This document shows, in pieces, positions 1 to 5,700 of a stretch of 6,722 nucleotides of DNA (position 1 is its first letter; each line of letters opens with the position of its first letter). The notes under the pieces are model-generated. The model was not told where the DNA came from. It saw only the letters and a program-made list of their open reading frames with translations, and did not search any database. Location of the stretch: positions 1 to 6,722 of the forward strand of contig JAIKXV010000090.1 of assembly GCA_024683935.1 (NCBI GenBank). Direction: 5' to 3'. The DNA comes from Lachnospiraceae bacterium. GTDB taxonomy: Bacteria; Bacillota_A; Clostridia; Lachnospirales; Lachnospiraceae. Position numbers and translations under genes: made by a program.

Positions 1-225
1 CATCATGTAGTGGTAGTTCCTTGCTATGACAAACATTATCAGAGCACCGATGATGAGACCGATAGTACTGCCTAACGGTCCCGCACTGGACAGATCGGAA
101 TTACCCGTAACAATAAAAGAGCCCCAGCCAATGGCTGTACCGATGGATATAGCCCAGATCCCAAGGGGAGAGATGTATCTCTCCAGACCTTTTCCGTTCA
201 TACCGTTGGAAGCTTTTTCATACAT
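1..225 (-). CDS. APC-superfamily amino acid permease, N-terminal fragment (runs off the left edge)
   Basis: Reading the minus strand from an ATG at 223-225 gives 75 open codons with no stop before the window edge, so only the N-terminus is present. The start is supported by GGGAG (234-238) eight bases upstream. A short hydrophilic leader (MYEKASNGMNGKG) is followed by SPLGIWAISIGTAIGWGSF at about residues 19-37, then a loop containing SSAGPLGSTIGLIIGALIMF and ending NYHYMM. The pattern (PLG..A...G..IGWG.F, then AGPLG..IG..IGALIM, then NYHYMM) matches TM1 and TM2 of amino acid/polyamine/organocation permeases; the glycine-rich unwound part of TM1 normally lines the substrate site. It is probably an inner-membrane amino acid importer or exchanger, substrate unknown. 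It is divergent from the EamA transporter and shares an 80-bp promoter region with it. In some clostridial relatives such permeases carry C-terminal signalling domains; that cannot be tested here because the C-terminus is missing. Confidence 0.8.
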   Translation of the reverse strand, partial: MYEKASNGMNGKGLERYISPLGIWAISIGTAIGWGSFIVTGNSDLSSAGPLGSTIGLIIGALIMFVIARNYHYMM

Positions 226-248
226 ATGATCATCTCCCTTGACCCTAT

Positions 249-278
249 ATTATACCTCTTTAAGACTCTTTACGGCAA
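249..278 (-). promoter_or_regulatory. Predicted sigma-A promoter for the APC permease
   Basis: On the minus strand a perfect TATAAT lies at 249-254, with TTGCCG (4 of 6 consensus matches) at 273-278 and an 18-bp spacer. Transcription would start near 242, giving a leader of about 17 nt that contains the GGGAG ribosome binding site. The -35 box overlaps the -35 of the opposing promoter. Confidence 0.55.
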
Positions 279-297
279 TAATCTGTTGGGATATAAT
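269..297 (+). promoter_or_regulatory. Predicted sigma-A promoter for the EamA transporter
   Basis: TTTACG at 269-274 (4 of 6 matches to TTGACA) and a perfect TATAAT at 292-297 are separated by 17 bp. The expected transcription start is about 304, only one or two bases before the ATG at 306, so the mRNA would be leaderless or nearly so. Confidence 0.55.
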
Positions 298-305
298 ACT
301 TCGTT

Positions 306-1232
306 ATGAATAAGAAACGTTCAAAGATCATAAGCTCGCTGCTGCTACTTCTGACCTCCCTGATCTGGGGAAGCGCCTTTGTGGCACAGAGTGTTGGTAC
401 GGAATATACAGGCCCCTGGACCTTTGTGTTCAGCCGCTATGTGCTGTCCACCCTTGTCCTTATCCCTGTTACCATACTCACGAATAAAGCAGCTCACAAT
501 GACAATACAGAAGCAGAGAACCGTTCTTCCGTAAAAAACTATATTACAGGCGGCCTCTGCTGCGGACTCTTTCTGGGTCTTGCAAGCATAGCCCAGCAGG
601 CTGGGATCGAATATACCACTGCGGGAAAAGCCGGATTTATCACAACGCTCTACGTGGTGCTGGTTCCATTGATCAGTCTGTTCTTCGGAAAAAAAGCCGG
701 TAAAAAGGTGTGGTTCTGTGCCTTTCTCGGTTTATGCGGACTGTACCTTATCAGCGTTAAAGAAGGCTTTTCCATCGAAAAGGGTGATGCCCTGGTAATG
801 CTCTGCGCCCTGCTTTTCTCCTTCCAGATACTCTGTGTTGACCACTTTTCCGCTAAGGTAAAAAACGTGGTAGTCCTTTCCAATATACAGTTTTTTGTAT
901 CAACCCTTATAGGATTTACGGGAATGCTGATTTTTGAAAGGCCCACTCCGGAGGGGATCATTAAATGCGCGGTACCGATCCTCTATGCCGGTATCCTTTC
1001 AGGTGCCGCCGGATATACATTGCAGATGGTCGCACAAAAAAACACAGATCCCTCTGTCGCCTCACTTATCATGAGCATGGAATCTGTGTTTGCCGCCCTG
1101 ACCGGATGGCTTATCCTCGGCCAGAGCCTTTCACCCCGCGAGCTTACGGGGTGTATCGTTCTGTTTACCGCAGTGATCCTCTCGGAGCTGCCGGATACCG
1201 TTTTACCGTCCTTTAAGCGCCATACGGACTGA
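306..1232 (+). CDS. DMT-superfamily transporter, two EamA domains
   Basis: A 308-residue, highly hydrophobic protein of the usual length for 10-TM drug/metabolite transporters. Helices are predicted at about residues 9-27, 38-57, 79-98, 109-127, 134-150, 161-179, 187-208, 222-240, 251-271 and 278-294. Family hallmarks are LTSLIWGSAFVAQ in TM1, TTAGKAGFITTLYVVLVPL in TM4 of the first EamA repeat, and the C-terminal SLIMSMESVFAALTGWLI followed by LGQSLSPRELTGCIVL in the second. Members of this family export or import small metabolites or amino acids across the cytoplasmic membrane; the substrate cannot be read from sequence. ATG 306 is the only plausible start: TM1 begins just after it, an in-frame TAA lies at 294-296, and no ATG, GTG or TTG lies between. 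No Shine-Dalgarno sequence is present (the nearest G run is about 15 bases upstream and inside the promoter). The 3' end overlaps the convergent small membrane gene by 30 bp. Confidence 0.9.
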   Translation: MNKKRSKIISSLLLLLTSLIWGSAFVAQSVGTEYTGPWTFVFSRYVLSTLVLIPVTILTNKAAHNDNTEAENRSSVKNYITGGLCCGLFLGLASIAQQAGIEYTTAGKAGFITTLYVVLVPLISLFFGKKAGKKVWFCAFLGLCGLYLISVKEGFSIEKGDALVMLCALLFSFQILCVDHFSAKVKNVVVLSNIQFFVSTLIGFTGMLIFERPTPEGIIKCAVPILYAGILSGAAGYTLQMVAQKNTDPSVASLIMSMESVFAALTGWLILGQSLSPRELTGCIVLFTAVILSELPDTVLPSFKRHTD

Positions 1233-1511
1233 ACCCTTGGGGTCGGTTATAAGCAGCTTTACAAGCCATATCACAAGCGCCAGCGCAACAACCGAAAGCC
1301 CGAGGAAGGAATCATTCAGCATATCCTCAACCGCTGGAGTAAAATACTCCATTCCTGCTTCCGCATATTCAAAAAGGGCATCCACAAGCCACATGATGGA
1401 AGCACCCCAGAAAAGGAAGCACAGGGTCTCAAGCTGCATCTCGTTATTTTTCCTGTTATACCAGAGAACTGTGGCGATGACCGCCGCAAAAACCGTAATG
1501 AGTAATGTCAT
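1203..1511 (-). CDS. Small three-helix membrane protein of unknown function
   Basis: I do not recognise a characterised family for this 102-residue protein. It has three predicted hydrophobic helices: about residues 2-18 (LLITVFAAVIATVLWY), 29-48 (TLCFLFWGASIMWLVDALFE) and 69-88 (FLGLSVVALALVIWLVKLLI). An acidic, probably surface-exposed loop (AEAGMEYFTPAVEDMLND, about 50-67) joins the last two, and the C-terminus is basic. Coding status is supported by GGGAGG (minus strand, complement of 1520-1525) eight bases before the ATG, by the ATGA overlap with the upstream gene (stop and start share 1508-1511), and by the sensible hydrophobic pattern. It is probably translated by coupling to its upstream partner and may form a complex with it. 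Its last 30 bases are antisense to the end of the EamA transporter gene. Confidence 0.72.
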   Translation of the reverse strand: MTLLITVFAAVIATVLWYNRKNNEMQLETLCFLFWGASIMWLVDALFEYAEAGMEYFTPAVEDMLNDSFLGLSVVALALVIWLVKLLITDPKGSVRMALKGR

Positions 1512-1906
1512 GCTTCCTGCCTCCCTTCACCTGCCTTACGGCTCACTATCACATCAGCTGCCTTGCACATCACAAGCCATACAGCCGTAATGAGAAGTGC
1601 CATGCATACTCCTACCGTAGACATCTCATGAAGCATCTCCGCAGTATCCGAAGCGTCGCTCATGGCAGTTAAAAACGGGAACCAGGGAACAACCTCCCCA
1701 TGCCAGATATGCTCGAATAAAAGGAGCACTGCTCCTCCAACAAGCATGTCTGTGAGCCACTTAAGCTTTCTGCTTAAGGGAATATGCACTTCCTTTTCCT
1801 CTGAAACCGCAGCGCTGCTGCTTTCAGAAGTTTCCTTTTTTTCCACAGCCTTTTCTACTGCAGCCACAACAACAGCCTCTGCCGCCGATACCAAAAAACA
1901 AGCCAT
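1508..1906 (-). CDS. Small membrane protein with FEHIWHGE motif, unknown function
   Basis: A 132-residue protein with no function I can assign. The N-terminus (about 1-18, MACFLVSAAEAVVVAAVE) is hydrophobic and could be a membrane anchor. A charged, serine-rich linker (about 19-40) follows. Residues 47-66 (KLKWLTDMLVGGAVLLLFEH) and 96-114 (STVGVCMALLITAVWLVMC) look like two further helices. Between them is the striking stretch FEHIWHGEVVPWFPFLTAM (about 64-82), with His66, His69, Glu65, Glu71 and then His93-Glu94, at the membrane boundary; metal or heme ligation is a speculative reading. I have the impression that similar proteins are widespread as hypotheticals in Clostridia, but I could not search. 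The start is well supported: AAGGAGG at 1915-1921 with an 8-nt spacer. It overlaps the downstream small membrane gene by 4 bp, making a two-gene unit. Confidence 0.78.
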   Translation of the reverse strand: MACFLVSAAEAVVVAAVEKAVEKKETSESSSAAVSEEKEVHIPLSRKLKWLTDMLVGGAVLLLFEHIWHGEVVPWFPFLTAMSDASDTAEMLHEMSTVGVCMALLITAVWLVMCKAADVIVSRKAGEGRQEA

Positions 1907-1914
1907 TCTAAAAC

Positions 1915-1921
1915 CCTCCTT
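1915..1921 (-). promoter_or_regulatory. Strong ribosome binding site (AAGGAGG)
   Basis: Minus-strand AAGGAGG stands eight bases before the ATG at 1904-1906. It is the strongest ribosome binding site in the window and fixes the start of the small membrane-protein pair. Confidence 0.8.
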
Positions 1922-1938
1922 CTGTTTTTTCCTTAATA

Positions 1939-1967
1939 GTTTTAAATTTATTCATCTTCTTTGTCAA
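1939..1967 (-). promoter_or_regulatory. Possible promoter for the small membrane-protein pair
   Basis: On the minus strand a perfect TTGACA (1962-1967) is followed after 17 bp by TAAAAC (1939-1944; 4 of 6 matches to TATAAT) in an A/T-rich region. It would start transcription near 1932, about 25 nt before the ATG at 1906. It could uncouple the pair from the two-component genes upstream. The -10 is imperfect, so confidence is moderate. Confidence 0.4.
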
Positions 1968-1971
1968 GAAG
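1956..1971 (-). other. Short perfect inverted repeat after the double-receiver gene
   Basis: CTTCTT-GACA-AAGAAG (minus strand) forms a 6-bp stem with a 4-nt loop, beginning just after the TAA of the double-receiver gene. The stem is only one-third G/C, and no U tract follows directly, so it is not a convincing intrinsic terminator. It overlaps the -35 of the predicted promoter and could be a weak attenuator, an operator half, or chance. Confidence 0.25.
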
Positions 1972-1972
1972 T

Positions 1973-2746
1973 TTATACCTGCACTTTTCCTGTCAGGAAG
2001 AAGTTTCTTAAATTCTGGAGAAGCTCCTCACGTTCTATGGTCTTAAGGAGATAACCTTCGGGCTTTAATGCCACGACCTGCATAACGCTTTCCTTATCAC
2101 CCTTTCCGGTGAGGAATATTACAGGAATGGATTTCGTTTCCTCTTCGCTTCTGAGCATTTCCAGAACCTGCGGGCCGCTGGTGACAGGCATCTCATGGTC
2201 CAGGAGAATAAGATCCACCTTGTTCTTCGCAAGCCACTTAATTGCCTGCAGCCCGGAATTTTCCTTTGAAACCCTGTAGTCATCATTAAGCCACTCCCTT
2301 ACATGTCCCATGTAGGTGGGATCGTCATCCACGATAAGGATACTCTTCTTATATTCCCCTGCCTCGATCTTTCCGAAAAGATCCGAGACCGTTTTTACAT
2401 ATTCTTCATTATTCAGAGGCCGGTTAAATGTCCTGTAGATCAGATTCCCAGGCATATTGTCTATTACCGCCCGGGTATCCACCGCATCCCCGATAAGGAT
2501 AAACTGCCGGCCCTCATCCGTCATCTTGTCCACCAGAAATCTTATGATATCGTGGGGTATATTTTCATCGGCTTCCATATAGTAGGTCAGAAGGGCATCT
2601 TCATTCTCAGAAAGAACTTTATTAATATCATTAACGCCCGCTTTTACGAAGGACGCATCTATCCCGCCCTCCTTCAGTTTCTTAAGAAGCACCCTGATCA
2701 GAAAGCTCTCTTTATCTCCGACAACAAATACCTTTTTTTCTCCCAT
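1973..2746 (-). CDS. Double-receiver response regulator without output domain (first receiver degenerate)
   Basis: A 257-residue soluble cytoplasmic protein with two receiver folds and nothing else. REC1 (about 1-125) has lost the active site: the acidic pocket reads FVVGDKES, the segment where the phosphoacceptor Asp belongs reads ALLTYYMEAD, the Thr/Ser site reads LIGDAVD, and the lysine site is Arg109 in FNRPL. REC2 (about 134-250) keeps acidic Asp140 and Asp141 (ILIVDDDP), phosphoacceptor Asp183 (LLDHEMP), Thr213 (FLTGKGD) and Lys235, though LLKT replaces the usual KP. With no HTH, GGDEF or other effector, it probably works by protein contact or as a phosphate acceptor or sink. The gene lies 15 bp downstream of the hybrid kinase, with AAGGA (complement of 2753-2757) six bases before its ATG, so the two are almost certainly co-transcribed. 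The kinase Hpt domain is its likely phosphodonor (inference). Confidence 0.9.
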   Translation of the reverse strand: MGEKKVFVVGDKESFLIRVLLKKLKEGGIDASFVKAGVNDINKVLSENEDALLTYYMEADENIPHDIIRFLVDKMTDEGRQFILIGDAVDTRAVIDNMPGNLIYRTFNRPLNNEEYVKTVSDLFGKIEAGEYKKSILIVDDDPTYMGHVREWLNDDYRVSKENSGLQAIKWLAKNKVDLILLDHEMPVTSGPQVLEMLRSEEETKSIPVIFLTGKGDKESVMQVVALKPEGYLLKTIEREELLQNLRNFFLTGKVQV

Positions 2747-2761
2747 GGCTGTTCCTTCCGA

Positions 2762-5700
2762 TTATTTCCCGGCAATCAGTTCTTCTATCCCGTCCCAGTC
2801 AAGGACCTTAAGCTTCTTTTCGATCGCATCGAACATGGTCCTGTCCTCATCCGGCAGACGGAACTCCCCTACATGTGATAATAACATTTCAACGGCATCA
2901 TAGTCCATATGCGGAATAAATTCCTTTAACGCCGCATAAGCTTCCTTAAGTTCCTCAGGGGACATAAGCTCCTTTTCCCCGTCTTCCCCGGAAAGCCTTT
3001 TCAGTTTATCCTTATATTCCCTGTACAGCTTCAGAAGTTCAGCTGTATTATCATCAATAAACCCGGTGTCTCCGCTCTTTCCCGCGTCTTCAAGAAGTCT
3101 TGCCTTTTCCGAGAGAACAGACGCTCCGATTATCCTTGCGGAGCTCTTAAGAGCATGTACCTTTATGGTATACAGATCGATATTCCCGTCTTCATGGGCT
3201 TTTTCTATGGTATCCGCATTATCCGTCAAAGTACCGTTAAAGGTTTTTATCGATTTGATAAAGGCATCTGCACCCCCGCAGAACTTTATTCCCTCCGTAA
3301 CGGAGATCCCTTCGGTTTCACTGAGCCAATTCATTTCCTCCGGCAGTTTTTCTTCGCCTGAAGATGCATCGTTTTCTTCCGGCTTCATAAGGATATCTTC
3401 AGGCAGATACTTCCTTATGGTCTTTTCCATCTTATCGGCTTCCACCGGCTTTGCGAGATAATCCTGAAAGCCAGCTTCCCTGTAAAAATCCTTTCCGCTG
3501 GTGGCGGCATTTGCTGTCAGGGCTATCACAGGCAGATCAGGGAAATCCTTTCTTATCTCCGCGCAGGTCTGTAAGCCGTCCATTTCCGGCATCATGTGGT
3601 CAAGCAGCACGAGATGATAATCTTCCTCCTTAAGCTTCTTCAGGCATTCCCTGCCGCTAAGGGCCGTGCTGAGCTTAAGCTTTGTCCGCTTTAAAAGTCC
3701 CTTTATCACCTGCAGGTTCATCTCGTTGTCGTCAACCACCAGCACCTTTCCCTCAGGAGCTATGAATTCCGGCAGGTACTTATTCTTCCCGCCGGCCGCA
3801 TCGTTTTCCGTAAACGGTCCTATACCTTCGGGATCGATCACCTCCTGCTCCACACGGAAGCTGAAGGTAGAGCCTTCACCGTATACGCTGTCGCACTTAA
3901 GTTCTCCGCCCATCAAGGCTACGAACTGTCTTGAGATATCAAGCCCCAGTCCGGTTCCCTGCACGGCACTGTTTCTCTCTTCATCCAGTCTTTCAAAGGC
4001 AGAAAAGAGCTTTTCCATATCCTCCGGCTTTATTCCTATCCCGCTGTCCTTTACAGCAAAATAAACCGTGCATTTTTCTTCTGTTTTGTCCTCAACCTTT
4101 ACAATGAGCTTAAAGCCGCCTTTTTCAGTATATTTAACGGCGTTGGTAAGCAGATTTAATACGACCTGCTTGATCTTGCCCGCGTCACCACGGAGTTTTC
4201 CCGGAAGACTTTCATCGATATCCGTTTCAAAGGTCAGGTCCTTTTCATTGCTCCGTACCCTTATCATGGTGGTAATGGATCTTAAAAACTCAAGGGTATC
4301 ATAATTCTGGGAGACCAGATTCATCTTCCCGGACTCTATCTTTGAAAGATCAAGGACATCATTGACAAGTCCCAGAAGGAGCTCCGATGCCCTTTTGATA
4401 TTCTTCGCATAACCAGTTACACTCTTTACATACTCAGGGGAAACGTTCTCCGCATCCTCCCTAAGGATCATCTCGTCCATGCCCATTATAGTATTGATGG
4501 GAGTCCTGATCTCATGGGACATGTTTGCAAGGAACCTGGACTTTGCACTGTTTGCCCTGTCGGCCTCATCCTTTGCTATCCTTATCTCCTCATACTGCCT
4601 GCGGATAATAGTGCTCTGCATGAACCGCCAAACAAGGAAACCTACAAGCAGCGCTCCGAGAAGGATCAGAATAAGCTTAACCGCAAGAAGCTCCATCAGC
4701 CTCGGTTTTTTGTAAATGTGAAAAACCTCATCCCTTAATACCGAATCATCATAATTATTAAGCATCTGGATATGCAGGTCATAATGGCCGTAAGGAAGAT
4801 TGGTATACTCGAGATACCCGAGGCTCCGCTGGAACGAGGTCATTCCCCCGTCACCGGTTCCCTCAAGAAATACCCGGATAGTGGGATTTGAAAGTGTAAA
4901 ATTAAGTATGGCTGTCTTTATCTGGATACGTCCTTTTGTGGAAGGCAATGTGTATAATCCGTTTTTGTCGGGAATGATCTCTTTATCATCACAGAGGATA
5001 TATTCGACATCAATATTACAATCCTTAGCCACGTAGTCGTATGCCCTTGTATCTATCTCGCGCACCCCGTCACTGCAGCATAAGAGAAGGCGCTTGCCGG
5101 AGTCAAGGGCGAGATTCCAGGAATTGGCTGTAAGCGTGGTATTAAAACCCCTGGTGTAATCCAGAAGGTTGTAACGGTAATTTCCGTCCTCTATCAGATC
5201 CTGCAGGTTTACTACATATATTCCTGCGCTGGAAGACACCCATGCCATATCGTCCTCAGAAATAAAGATATCGTAATTATTGCTGTACGGGAAATTCTTA
5301 AGCTTCCTGATCCCGCTCCCGTCATCATAATAGATCGCATTGCTGGCCACGTAGAAATAAGTATTCTGATAAGGAACGATCCTCAGGATGACCGGGGTTT
5401 CCAATCCTTCCTTTTCTCCGATATTATCTACTACCTTATCATTCTCCACCACATAGATGCCGCCGCCGTCGCTTCCCAGAAGAAGCCTTCCCCTGCTGTC
5501 CTCAACCATGGTAAGTATCTGGGGAGTTTCAAGTCCGTCATCCTGTCCCAGGGTTTTTGTGACCTTACCGTCTTCGATAAAATTCAGTCCGGTATTGCTG
5601 GCCACAACTATCCTTCCGTCCGACAGCTCCATGCTGTAACGGAATCTTCCTCCGAGAGTTCTCTTCGACTCGTTGAATACGGACACCTTTCCGTTTTTAT

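Noticed and set aside
26..229. A 67-codon plus-strand open frame at the left edge
   Set aside because: It is the antisense of the APC permease N-terminus, which has a recognisable family pattern, promoter and ribosome binding site.
1226..1250. Possible terminator at the ACCC-TTG-GGGT palindrome after the EamA gene
   Set aside because: The stem is only 4 bp with a 3-nt loop and no U tract follows in either direction.
1237..1590. A 117-codon plus-strand open frame starting just after the EamA stop
   Set aside because: It is antisense to the coupled small membrane pair, and its product has no plausible fold or motif. I saw no ribosome binding site that would favour it.
1662..2054. A 130-codon plus-strand open frame over the small membrane gene and the end of the double-receiver gene
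   Set aside because: The minus-strand reading has a consensus ribosome binding site, coherent membrane helices and ATGA coupling. The plus-strand product is serine/threonine-rich without domains.
2303..2878. A 191-codon plus-strand open frame across the end of the kinase gene and most of the double-receiver gene
   Set aside because: It is antisense to two genes with clear domain matches. Its product has no recognisable domain, and the frame crosses the gene boundary; it is best read as a shadow.
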